64,000 nucleotides of DNA from a virus, in the IMG/VR virus record IMGVR_UViG_3300042453_003817, positions 27,781 through 91,780 of that record. The stretch is one strand, 5' to 3'. A model generated the notes under the pieces. The model saw only the letters and a list, made by a program, of their open reading frames with translations. It searched no databases and had not been told where the DNA came from. Positions 52,396 to 60,715 of the stretch are shown piece by piece. The stretch's first letter is position 1. Each line of letters begins with the position of its first letter. The position numbers and the translations under genes are program-made.

Positions 52396-53655
52396 ATGAA
52401 ATTTAGCATTATCACACCTGAACACGACCCTAATAATATTCCTTTTTTGCTTGAGTTGTACGACACAATTAAAGCACAAACATACACAGATTGGGAATGG
52501 GTTCTATACTTAAACAATAAATGCACAGAAGATTTTTTACCTGAAGTAATAGTAAAAGATCCTAAAGTAAAAGTTTTTTATGATGGCAGCGGTGAAACAA
52601 AAGTTGGAGCAATTAAGAATAAAGCCTTTAACTCTGGTACCGGCAACATTCTTGTTGAAGTTGATCATGATGATTTGTTGACACCGGATTGTTTACAAGA
52701 ATTGTTTATTGCTTTCCAAGAACCTGAAGTTGGTTTTGTTTACAGTGATAACGCGGTTCTTCACATGAAAGATGAATTTGTTCCGTATGATCCTAGTTAT
52801 GGATGGACATACAGAAACTTCGACTGGAAAGGCAAACAACTAATTGCGATGGATAGTTTTGAGCCTTCTTCACATTCTTTAGGATATATTTGGTATGCAC
52901 CTGATCATGTGAGAAGCTGGAGAAGGTCGGTTTATCAGAAACTTGGTGGGCATAATCCAACTCTTTCAATTTGTGATGATCATGAACTTTGTATTCGAAC
53001 ATATCTAACAACGAAAATGAAACGAGTTCCTAAAGTTCTTTACATTTATCGAATTACAGGAAACAATACTTGGTTGGAAAGAAACGAAGCGATTCAAGTT
53101 AAAACTGTAGAGTTATTCACACAGTACGCACACAAATTGGCTGAAAAGGATGCTAAAGATAAGAATTTGTTGTGTGTGGATTTGGGTGGAGGATTGAATC
53201 CTTATCCTAATTATATCGCAATTGATTTGAGATCAGATGCAGATATCATTCACGATTTAAATAATGGCATTCCTCTTCCAGACAATACTGTTGGAGTCAT
53301 TAATGCCAGCCATATTCTTGAGCACTTAAAAGACAAAACTGAGATAATGAAAGAGATTCATAGAGTTTTATCTCCTGGAGGCTGGGCATTTATTCAAGTT
53401 CCAAGTACAGACGGAAGAGGTGCGTTTCAGGATCCTACCCATGTTAGTTATTGGAATGAGAATAGTTTCTTGTATTACACAGACGCATATCTGGCCAATT
53501 TTATCGAAAACAAAACTATTCGATTTCAGGAATATAGAAAACTAACATGGTTTCCTAATGATTGGCTGAAAAATCTTAACGTTTGCGTCACGGACGCTTG
53601 GCTTGTAGCCATAAAAGAAGGTATGCCTAGATTACCTGGTCCGTTGAGAATATAA
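52396..53655 (+). CDS. Glycosyltransferase family 2 fused to a SAM-dependent methyltransferase
   Basis: 419 residues from ATG 52396; a TTG 15 bases upstream is also in frame. Residues 1-240 are a GT2 domain: KFSIITPEHDPNNIPFLLELYDTI, the metal motif EVDHDDLLTPDCL, and DDHELCIRTY. Residues about 255-410 are a class I methyltransferase: motif I LLCVDLGGGLNPYPNYIAIDLR, then INASHILEHLKDKTEIMKEIHRVLSPGGWAFIQVPS. The fusion suggests transfer of a sugar followed by methylation of the glycan or an end-capping step. It is the last of the four-enzyme group and is followed by a late promoter for gp13. Confidence 0.8.
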   Translation: MKFSIITPEHDPNNIPFLLELYDTIKAQTYTDWEWVLYLNNKCTEDFLPEVIVKDPKVKVFYDGSGETKVGAIKNKAFNSGTGNILVEVDHDDLLTPDCLQELFIAFQEPEVGFVYSDNAVLHMKDEFVPYDPSYGWTYRNFDWKGKQLIAMDSFEPSSHSLGYIWYAPDHVRSWRRSVYQKLGGHNPTLSICDDHELCIRTYLTTKMKRVPKVLYIYRITGNNTWLERNEAIQVKTVELFTQYAHKLAEKDAKDKNLLCVDLGGGLNPYPNYIAIDLRSDADIIHDLNNGIPLPDNTVGVINASHILEHLKDKTEIMKEIHRVLSPGGWAFIQVPSTDGRGAFQDPTHVSYWNENSFLYYTDAYLANFIENKTIRFQEYRKLTWFPNDWLKNLNVCVTDAWLVAIKEGMPRLPGPLRI

Positions 53656-53658
53656 ATA
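53651..53658 (+). promoter_or_regulatory. Late promoter box TATAAATA before gp13
   Basis: An exact T4 late element 23 bases before ATG 53682, overlapping the stop codon of the methyltransferase fusion. It starts the neck, packaging and tail operon. Confidence 0.7.
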
Positions 53659-53681
53659 CCTCATAAAACTGTAGGTATTAT

Positions 53682-54635
53682 ATGGCAAAAATAACAACAA
53701 GATCGCAGTTTAAAGACTATTGCTTACGTCGTCTAGGTCATCCGGTCATTCAGATTAACGTGGATGACGATCAAGTAGAAGATAGGATTGATGATGCATT
53801 AGCATTTTTCAATGACTATCACTATGATGGCACTCAGCAAATGTACTTGAAACATAAGATCACGCAGGCAGACATAGATCGTCAGTGGATTCCTTGCCCA
53901 GATGCAATACAATTTGTCGTTGGTATTTTGCCATTTGATCAATCAAATTCTTCAGTAAATATGTTCGATTTGAGATATCAACTTAGACTACACGACCTCT
54001 ACGATTTCACTTCAGTTTCTTATGTGTCGTATGAGATTACGATGCAACATATTAGAACTCTAAATCTATTATTCTCTGGAACACCGCAGATACGTTTTAA
54101 TAGAAAAATGGATAGACTGTATCTCGATATAGATTGGACGAGAGATGTCAAACCTGATGAATATATTATTATCGAGTGTTATCGATACATATCTCCTGAC
54201 AATAGAACGTTAACAGGAATAGCAACAATCTCAACAACATCAAATACCGTTGTAGGTTCGGGCACATCCTTTACTTCAGAAATATCAATTGGCGATGAAA
54301 TTGTAATTGCAAATGAATCTAAAAGAATTGTGTCAATAGACAGTGACACTTCTTTGAATGTTAGCTCATCATATGTAACATCTTCAAGCGGAAATTCAAT
54401 GACTGTTACAGGATTCCCAGATGTTTGGAATGATAGATTTTTAAAAGCATACGCCACAGCAAAAATTAAATATCAATGGGGTTCAAATCTAAGTAAGTTT
54501 GCAGGAATTCAAATGCCTGGTGGTGTGACGCTTGATGGTCCAAGAATTATGCAAGAAGCTAAAGAAGAAATTGAATCGCTGGAAGAAGATGCAAAGAGCA
54601 CTCTTTCCATGCCAAGCGAAATATTCATAGGTTAA
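53682..54635 (+). CDS. 13: gp13 neck protein (with inserted beta module)
   Basis: 317 residues. The family pattern is clear: TRSQFKDYCLRRLGHPVIQINVDDDQVEDRIDDALAFFNDYHYDG at the start and PDVWNDRFLKAYATAKIKYQWGSNLSKFAGIQMPGG near the end. gp13 forms, with gp14, the collar sealing the packaged head and joining it to the tail. Residues about 177-244 appear to be an insertion: a Ser/Thr-rich beta module containing VVGSGTSFTSEISIGDEIVI. A similar module is found in the gp7-position protein. It is followed one base later by gp14. Confidence 0.88.
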   Translation: MAKITTRSQFKDYCLRRLGHPVIQINVDDDQVEDRIDDALAFFNDYHYDGTQQMYLKHKITQADIDRQWIPCPDAIQFVVGILPFDQSNSSVNMFDLRYQLRLHDLYDFTSVSYVSYEITMQHIRTLNLLFSGTPQIRFNRKMDRLYLDIDWTRDVKPDEYIIIECYRYISPDNRTLTGIATISTTSNTVVGSGTSFTSEISIGDEIVIANESKRIVSIDSDTSLNVSSSYVTSSSGNSMTVTGFPDVWNDRFLKAYATAKIKYQWGSNLSKFAGIQMPGGVTLDGPRIMQEAKEEIESLEEDAKSTLSMPSEIFIG

Positions 54636-54636
54636 T

Positions 54637-55542
54637 ATGCCTACTAATTTTTATTTCAATAATTTTCCACAACATCAAATAACTAGTGAGCAATTACTAG
54701 TTGAAGATTTGGTCATTGAAGCTATGCAGATTCATGGCATGGATGTCTATTACTTACCTAGAACAAGTCGTGATCAAGTCGATATGCTTTATGGTGAAGA
54801 TCCATTAAAAGAATATAGAACTGCACATGGTCTTGAGATGTATATGGAAAACGTCACAGGCATGGACGGTGAAGGTGACTTCATTTCAAAATTTGGATTA
54901 GAAATTCGAGATGAGGTTACACTATTAGTTTCAAGAAGAAGATTTAAATATACTGTGCCACTTACAAGACCTAGAGAAGGTGATTTGGTATACATCCCTC
55001 TTGTGCAAAACTTTTTCGAGATTACTTTTGTTGAGCACGAAAACGACCAAGCTATGTTCTACACATTAGGTAGAGGTCGCGGAGGTAATGTTTATGTTTA
55101 TGCGTTGAAGATGAAACAATATGTGTTCAGTGAAGAGATTATTTCAACTGGTGTTGAAGAAGTGGATGGTCAAGCATTTGACGAATATCGTAGAACCAGA
55201 TTGTTCTTAGCTAATAATTCTGTGTTCCCAGCAAGTACAGGATCGTTTGTTCCCGGTGAAATCATTTATCAAGGGACAACATTAGCAACAGCGAACGCTC
55301 AAGCTATCGTTCATTCTTATGAGCCACATACTCACGTAAATGTAATAAGAATTCAAGGCACCTTTAATACAGGTGAAATTAAAGGTAATACAAGTTCGAC
55401 ACTCAGAAGTGTACTACTTGCAGATACCGACACACAAGTTGATGAAAATGTATTTGAAGATATTTCAGATAATAAAATTATTGAAACTGAAGCAGATTCT
55501 ATTTTGGATTGGACAGAGAAAAATCCTTTTGGTGAGGCATAA
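54637..55542 (+). CDS. 14: gp14 neck protein
   Basis: 301 residues (T4 gp14 has 256). Conserved segments include FYFNNFPQHQITSEQLLVEDLVIEAMQIHGMDVYYLPRT, RTAHGLEMYMENVTGMDGEGDFISKFGLEIRDEVTLLVSRRRF and REGDLVYIPLVQNFFEITFVEHEN. The extra C-terminal part (from about 190) is a beta module around TGSFVPGEIIYQGTTLATANAQAIV. gp14 joins gp13 at the neck. It overlaps gp15 by one base. Confidence 0.9.
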   Translation: MPTNFYFNNFPQHQITSEQLLVEDLVIEAMQIHGMDVYYLPRTSRDQVDMLYGEDPLKEYRTAHGLEMYMENVTGMDGEGDFISKFGLEIRDEVTLLVSRRRFKYTVPLTRPREGDLVYIPLVQNFFEITFVEHENDQAMFYTLGRGRGGNVYVYALKMKQYVFSEEIISTGVEEVDGQAFDEYRRTRLFLANNSVFPASTGSFVPGEIIYQGTTLATANAQAIVHSYEPHTHVNVIRIQGTFNTGEIKGNTSSTLRSVLLADTDTQVDENVFEDISDNKIIETEADSILDWTEKNPFGEA

Positions 55543-56549
55543 TGTTAGGAAATTCACATTTTTATAATAGAACAATTCGAAAGATGATTACTGCTTTCGG
55601 AACTCTTTTCAATGATATAACTTTAGTCAGATATAACAAAGCAGGTACGGAAGAATTCGAGAGAACTAGAGTTCCGCTTTCTTATGGTTCAAAAGAAAAA
55701 TATATAACTCGTTTATTTTCCGACCCAGACTTGACGAAATCAATAAATGTTTATGTACCTAGAATTGCATTCGATTTGGTAGGTATCAACTACGATTCAT
55801 CTAGAAAGATGAATACTCTGAATAAAAATTTCGCAGTTAATTCTGTTACTAATTCCGTAAACTCTCAGTATTCTCCGATACCATATAATTTCGAATTTGA
55901 TTTGAGTATTTTTGTGAGAAATCAGGAAGATGGTACACAGATACTCGAACAGATTTTACCTTTCTTTACACCTGACTTTACGGTTACAGCAGATTTGATT
56001 CCGTCTTTGGGAAGAAAATTTGACTTACCTATCACTTTAGATTCAGTTTCTCCTCAAATAGAATATGAAGGAGATATGTCATCAACTCGCTTAGTTATCT
56101 GGAACTTAACTTTCACGATGAAAGGTTATATATTTCCGCCTGTTAACTTTGGTAACGATAAGATAATAAAGAGAGCAAACACTAACATTTATACCGACAG
56201 TAGAAATACAAATATACAAAAAGTCTATGTTGATATGAATACTGGTAATGGTGTTTACACTACAGGAGAAACTATTCGGGTAGTTTCAAAAAACAAAACA
56301 GGAACAGTTGTTTATTTCTCAAATAACAGCATAGGAACTTTAGTTGTTTCTGATATGTCTGAATCTTTAGAAGAGAATGATATTGTTGTAGGTGACTTTT
56401 CGAACGCCACATATACTGTTGATACGATAGATTTGAATCCAATAAAAAGTGTGTCTATAGTAACTGAAGTTGATCCTTTTGGTGCTACACCAGATGATGA
56501 TTTTGGATTTATTGAAACCATAGAAGAATTTCCCAATAACTTATCATGA
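55542..56549 (+). CDS. 15: gp15 tail sheath terminator / head-tail connector
   Basis: 335 residues (T4 gp15 has 272). Match segments: GNSHFYNRTIRKMITAFGTLFNDI, RVPLSYGSKEKYITRL, IAFDLVGINYDSSRKMNTLNKN and PIPYNFEFDLSIFVRNQEDGTQILEQILPFFTPDFT. gp15 hexamers cap the tail and bind the neck. A beta module (about residues 215-290, MNTGNGVYTTGETIRVVSKNKTG) is inserted near the C-terminus and resembles additions in gp14. ATGA overlap with gp16. Confidence 0.9.
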   Translation: MLGNSHFYNRTIRKMITAFGTLFNDITLVRYNKAGTEEFERTRVPLSYGSKEKYITRLFSDPDLTKSINVYVPRIAFDLVGINYDSSRKMNTLNKNFAVNSVTNSVNSQYSPIPYNFEFDLSIFVRNQEDGTQILEQILPFFTPDFTVTADLIPSLGRKFDLPITLDSVSPQIEYEGDMSSTRLVIWNLTFTMKGYIFPPVNFGNDKIIKRANTNIYTDSRNTNIQKVYVDMNTGNGVYTTGETIRVVSKNKTGTVVYFSNNSIGTLVVSDMSESLEENDIVVGDFSNATYTVDTIDLNPIKSVSIVTEVDPFGATPDDDFGFIETIEEFPNNLS

Positions 56550-56932
56550 AAAAAACAGATGAAAATTTATCCAGATTATTTGATATTGAACCTTTAGGTA
56601 AAGGAGAATCTTCTTTACCAGAAGTGATACCTACAGAAGTAGATTCAGATTTTGAATTCGCTAGACAAAATATAAGAGATTTAGCAGAAAAGGGTAAAAT
56701 TGCAGTAGACAATATATTAGAAGTAGCAAAAGCAACAGATCATCCTAGAGCATATGAAGTTGCGGCCACTCTGATAAAAAATATGTCTGATATCAATAAA
56801 GACTTGATTGAATTGCAAAAGAAGAAAAGAGATTTAGTTCCAGTAAAAGAGACTTCGGTTGTCAATGTTGACAAAGCAGTTTTCGTTGGATCTACAGCAG
56901 ATTTAATTAAACAAATAAAACAGATAGGATAA
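56546..56932 (+). CDS. 16: gp16 small terminase subunit
   Basis: 128 residues (T4 gp16 has 164). It has the typical form: a short acidic N-terminal tail, a central helical pair (DFEFARQNIRDLAEKGKIAVDNILEVAKATDHPRAYEVAATLIKNM and NKDLIELQKKKRDL) that forms the coiled-coil ring core, and a short C-terminus. gp16 binds packaging DNA and stimulates the gp17 motor. A Dps-like gene separates it from gp17, which is not the T4 arrangement. Confidence 0.85.
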   Translation: MKKTDENLSRLFDIEPLGKGESSLPEVIPTEVDSDFEFARQNIRDLAEKGKIAVDNILEVAKATDHPRAYEVAATLIKNMSDINKDLIELQKKKRDLVPVKETSVVNVDKAVFVGSTADLIKQIKQIG

Positions 56933-56934
56933 AA

Positions 56935-57369
56935 ATGGAAACTTTAATTGAACAAATGAGAACCATTTTAGGAACAAATTTTGGTCTTTATTTTAAGGCA
57001 CATTCATTTCACTGGAATGTAGAAGGTCCGGACTTTTTACAATACCACGATTTTCTTGGGCAATTTTATACTGCCGTTTGGAATCAAACAGATTTGATTG
57101 CTGAAAAGATTCGTATGTTGGGTGCTTATGCTCCAGCAAATTTAAAAAGAATACATGAATTGTCGGATGTTACAGAAAACGAAAATATTCCTGATGCTAT
57201 GACAATGTTAAGAGATTTAGCACAATCTAATGACAAATATATTTTTCATTTGAGAGCGGGTATTGCTGCTGCTGATGTTGCTGATGAGTCTGCGATAAGC
57301 AACTTTCTACAAGAACTTTTAGATGCACATCAAAAACACGCTTGGATGTTGAAGAGTTTAACTAAGTAA
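56935..57369 (+). CDS. dps: Dps-like ferritin (DNA-binding protein from starved cells family)
   Basis: 144 residues, the size of small Dps proteins. The signature helix pair is clear: YFKAHSFHWNVEGPDFLQYHDF followed by QTDLIAEKIRMLGA. By analogy with known Dps ferroxidase sites, His26, His38, Asp53 and Glu57 are present with the correct spacing (12, 15 and 4 residues). The Asp normally four residues after the second His is Gly42, so one carboxylate ligand is lost. Dps dodecamers oxidise iron with peroxide and protect DNA. No Lys-rich N-terminal DNA-binding tail is seen. The gene lies between the two terminase genes, 2 bases after gp16 and overlapping gp17, so it is expressed late with packaging genes. 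Confidence 0.87.
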   Translation: METLIEQMRTILGTNFGLYFKAHSFHWNVEGPDFLQYHDFLGQFYTAVWNQTDLIAEKIRMLGAYAPANLKRIHELSDVTENENIPDAMTMLRDLAQSNDKYIFHLRAGIAAADVADESAISNFLQELLDAHQKHAWMLKSLTK

Positions 57370-59003
57370 TGTCAGCAGGTGGCTATCTAGGTAATCCAAA
57401 TTTAAAAAGATCGGGAGTAGAAATTGAATACTCCCGAGATCAACTAATTGAGATTACTAAATGTATTAAAGAACCTCTTTACTTTATCAAAAAGTACGTT
57501 CGAATTGTTAACGTAGATAAAGGTCTTGTTCCTTTTGAAATGTGGCCTTTCCAAGAGGAAATGGTTCAAGGTTTTCATAGTAATCGTTTCTCCATATGTA
57601 AGATGCCTCGTCAGGTAGGTAAGACTACTACCGTTGCAGCATTCATGCTTTGGTCGATCCTATTTACTGATGATTATAAGATTGCTATATTAGCGAATAA
57701 AGGTGATCTTGCTAGGGACATTTTAGGAAGAATAAAGTATGCTTATGAATTTCTTCCGATTTGGCTCCAACAAGGAATTTTGGAGTGGAATAAAGGCAAC
57801 ATTGTTCTTGAGAATGGTTCCGAAATTTCTGCTTATGCTACAAGTTCTTCAGGTGTTCGAGGTGGTTCTTACAATTTAATTTTCTTAGACGAGTTTGCCT
57901 TCGTTCCACAAAACATGGCAGTGGAATTCTTTACTGCTACGTACCCAGTTATATCTTCAGGTAATACAACCAAAGTTATCATTGTTTCAACACCGAATGG
58001 TCTAAATCAGTTCTATAAGATGTGGACTGATGCCGTAGAGAAACGTTCACTTTATGTTCCTTTTGAAGTTCATTGGTCGATGGTTCCAGGAAGAGATGAA
58101 AAGTGGAGAGAAGAAACCATTCGCAACACAAGCGAAGAACAGTTCAGACAAGAATTTGAAACTGAATTTATAGGATCAAGTGCGACATTAATTCCTGGAG
58201 CTAAACTTAAAACTTTAGTATTCACAAATCCGATTAAAAAAGAAGAAAATATAGATATCTACGAAGAACCTAAGAAAGGGCATACGTATATTGCTATAGT
58301 AGATTGTGCTGAAGGGGTTGATAGAGATTATTCCGTCGTTTCAATATTGGATGTAACCGAGCTTCCTTATAAGCATGTTGCGAAATATAGAGACAATAAG
58401 ATATCACCTTTGATTTTTCCTACATATGTCTATAATATAGCGAATAGATACAATCGAGCATTTATACTTGTGGAAACAAATAATGTTGGGCAACAAGTTG
58501 TTGACATTTTACATTATGATTTAGAGTATGAAAACATTTTTAGAATAGAAAGTCATGACATAAAAGGCGTTCATATAGCATCAGGATTTAAAAAAGGAGC
58601 ATCATATGGAATTAAGACATCAAAATCGGTAAAGAAAATAGGATGTGCTAACTTAAAAACTCTAATTGAAACTGATAAGTTAGTTACAAATGATTTTGAT
58701 ACAATCGCAGAATTTAATACTTTTGTAAGAGATAAAGATTCGTACAAGGCAGAAGAAGGAAATAATGATGATATCGTAATGACTTTAGTATTGTTTTCTT
58801 GGTTAACAGTTCAAAGCTATTTCAGAGAATTGACGGATTCAGATGTTCGTCAGAGACTTTTAGAAGAAAGAAATCTCCAGTTAGAAGAAGAAATGTTGCC
58901 TATAGGTGAATTAAATGACGGTCTACAAGAAGAAAGAGAATCTGATGGAAGAGATTTGTGGACAACAGTAAGAAATCGTGGGTATATACCTTCAACTTTC
59001 TAA
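57369..59003 (+). CDS. 17: gp17 large terminase (packaging ATPase and nuclease)
   Basis: 544 residues (T4 gp17 has 610). ATPase: Walker A RQVGKTT at 81-87, Walker B NLIFLDE ending Asp174-Glu175, coupling motif VSTPNG at 206-211. The RNase H-like nuclease begins with YIAIVDCAEGVDRDYSVV, with Asp312 a likely catalytic acid, then FILVETNNVGQQV and a later NNDDIVMTL acidic pair. The extreme N-terminus lacks the longer T4 extension. gp17 pumps DNA through the gp20 portal and cuts concatemers. It overlaps the Dps gene by one base (TAATG). Confidence 0.95.
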   Translation: MSAGGYLGNPNLKRSGVEIEYSRDQLIEITKCIKEPLYFIKKYVRIVNVDKGLVPFEMWPFQEEMVQGFHSNRFSICKMPRQVGKTTTVAAFMLWSILFTDDYKIAILANKGDLARDILGRIKYAYEFLPIWLQQGILEWNKGNIVLENGSEISAYATSSSGVRGGSYNLIFLDEFAFVPQNMAVEFFTATYPVISSGNTTKVIIVSTPNGLNQFYKMWTDAVEKRSLYVPFEVHWSMVPGRDEKWREETIRNTSEEQFRQEFETEFIGSSATLIPGAKLKTLVFTNPIKKEENIDIYEEPKKGHTYIAIVDCAEGVDRDYSVVSILDVTELPYKHVAKYRDNKISPLIFPTYVYNIANRYNRAFILVETNNVGQQVVDILHYDLEYENIFRIESHDIKGVHIASGFKKGASYGIKTSKSVKKIGCANLKTLIETDKLVTNDFDTIAEFNTFVRDKDSYKAEEGNNDDIVMTLVLFSWLTVQSYFRELTDSDVRQRLLEERNLQLEEEMLPIGELNDGLQEERESDGRDLWTTVRNRGYIPSTF

Positions 59004-59006
59004 AAT

Positions 59007-59014
59007 AATAAATA
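59007..59014 (+). promoter_or_regulatory. Late promoter box AATAAATA before gp18
   Basis: A one-base variant of the late element, 39 bases before ATG 59054, in the 50-base gap after gp17. A further TATAAAATA follows at 59032-59040, and an AAGGAG site lies before the start. High expression of the sheath gene fits a dedicated promoter. Confidence 0.55.
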
Positions 59015-59053
59015 GGAAAATAAAAAAGTTCTATAAAATAAGGAGAACAGAAA

Positions 59054-60715
59054 ATGGCTTTTCAACTGTCACCAGGAGTTAATGTCTCCGAAGTAGACTT
59101 GACAACAGTTGTACCGTCTGTTGCAACTACCGTGGGTGGTTTTGCTGGATATTTCAAGTGGGGACCAGTCAACGAAGTTACGGTTATCAACAACGAACTC
59201 CAATTAGCACAGGTTTTTGGTAAACCTGATGATAATACAGCAAATGCATTTTTCACATGTGCAAACTTCCTTGCATATGGTACAGATTTAAGAGTTATCA
59301 GATCAGTTGGAAGTGGTGCTTTAAACGCTACTATTTCCACCGGAACTCCAGTCTTGATTGAAAACGAAAATGATTATCTTGTAAATCATAGTGCTAACGG
59401 TTCAAATATCTTCTTCGCAAAACATCCAGGAACATTAGGAAATGCGATACGTGTTTCTCTAGCTGATAGCTCCAGCTACTCTGGTTGGGATTATGAAAAC
59501 CAATTCGATTCTGCACCAGGAACTTCTGCTTATGCTTCTGGAAATAGTTCAACTCAAGATGAGTTGCATATTATTGTAATTGATAGAACCGGAGCAATTT
59601 CTGGAACAGCGAATAGTGTTCTTGAAAAATTTGGTTATGTATCTAAAGCGGGTGATGCTAAAAATTCTGATGGATCAAGTAACTATTATAAAGATGTTTT
59701 AAATAGTCGATCAAAATATATTTGGTGGTCCGGTCATTTACGTGGAAATTGGGGAAATAACACCACTTCTACTCCTGAATATAATACTGTTACTGCTACA
59801 TTATACAATTTAGCTGGTGGTGTAGATGCTGTAGCTTCGGCAGCTAATGTCAATAGTTCTTTAGATTTGTTTGAAAATCCTGATTCTGTTGATGTATCTC
59901 TTCTTATGGCTGGAGCAACAACAGGAACAGACACACCAAATTACTTAATTGGTATTGCTGAATCGAGAAAAGACTGTGTTGTCTTTGTTTCACCAGAATT
60001 TAGTGATGTAGTTGACAATTCTGGTAGTGAAGCTACAGATGTTGCTTCTACTGCTGGAACTTACACGAAATCTTCCTATGCGGTGATGGATAGCGGATGG
60101 AAATACCAATACGACAAATATAACGATGTTTATCGTTGGATTCCATTAAACGGAGACATTGCGGGGCTTTGCGCTCGTACCGACAGTGAACGTGATCCTT
60201 GGTTCTCACCAGCAGGCTTGAACAGAGGAATCATCAAGAATGTTGTTAAGTTAGCATGGAATCCAACCAAAGCTAATAGAGATGCTTTGTACAAAGTTGG
60301 TGTCAATCCTGTAGTTACTTTCCCAGGTGAAGGTACTATTCTATATGGCGATAAGACTCTTTTAAGCAGACCAAGTGCATTTGACAGAATCAATGTTCGC
60401 CGTCTCTTTATTGTTCTTGAAAAGTCTATTGCTCGCGCAGCACGTTCATCTCTGTTTGAATTCAATGATGAATTTACTCGCGCAGCCTTTGTAAATCTTG
60501 TTGAGCCATACCTAAGAGAAGTCCAGGGTCGCCGCGGCATTTATGATTTCCGTGTTGTTTGCGATACTACAAATAACACACCTGAAGTTATTGATCGCAA
60601 TGAATTTATCGGTGACATCTATATTAAACCTGCTCGTTCGATTAACTTCATTCAACTCAACTTCGTTGCTGTTAGAACGGGTGTTGCATTTGAAGAAGTT
60701 GTCGGAAGATTCTAA
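59054..60715 (+). CDS. 18: gp18 tail sheath protein
   Basis: 553 residues (T4 gp18 has 659). Conserved ends typify contractile sheaths: LSPGVNVSEVDLTTVVPSVATTVGGFAGYFKWGPVNEV at the start, and LNRGIIKNVVKLAWNPTKANRDALYKVGVNPVV, DRINVRRLFIVLEKSIARAARSSLFEFND and VDPYLR-like VEPYLREVQGRRGI at the end. The shorter length reflects smaller protruding domains than T4. The codons of the C-terminal third use CGC/CGT more than the surrounding genes, as expected for a highly expressed protein. It contracts to drive the tube through the envelope. Confidence 0.95.
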   Translation: MAFQLSPGVNVSEVDLTTVVPSVATTVGGFAGYFKWGPVNEVTVINNELQLAQVFGKPDDNTANAFFTCANFLAYGTDLRVIRSVGSGALNATISTGTPVLIENENDYLVNHSANGSNIFFAKHPGTLGNAIRVSLADSSSYSGWDYENQFDSAPGTSAYASGNSSTQDELHIIVIDRTGAISGTANSVLEKFGYVSKAGDAKNSDGSSNYYKDVLNSRSKYIWWSGHLRGNWGNNTTSTPEYNTVTATLYNLAGGVDAVASAANVNSSLDLFENPDSVDVSLLMAGATTGTDTPNYLIGIAESRKDCVVFVSPEFSDVVDNSGSEATDVASTAGTYTKSSYAVMDSGWKYQYDKYNDVYRWIPLNGDIAGLCARTDSERDPWFSPAGLNRGIIKNVVKLAWNPTKANRDALYKVGVNPVVTFPGEGTILYGDKTLLSRPSAFDRINVRRLFIVLEKSIARAARSSLFEFNDEFTRAAFVNLVEPYLREVQGRRGIYDFRVVCDTTNNTPEVIDRNEFIGDIYIKPARSINFIQLNFVAVRTGVAFEEVVGRF

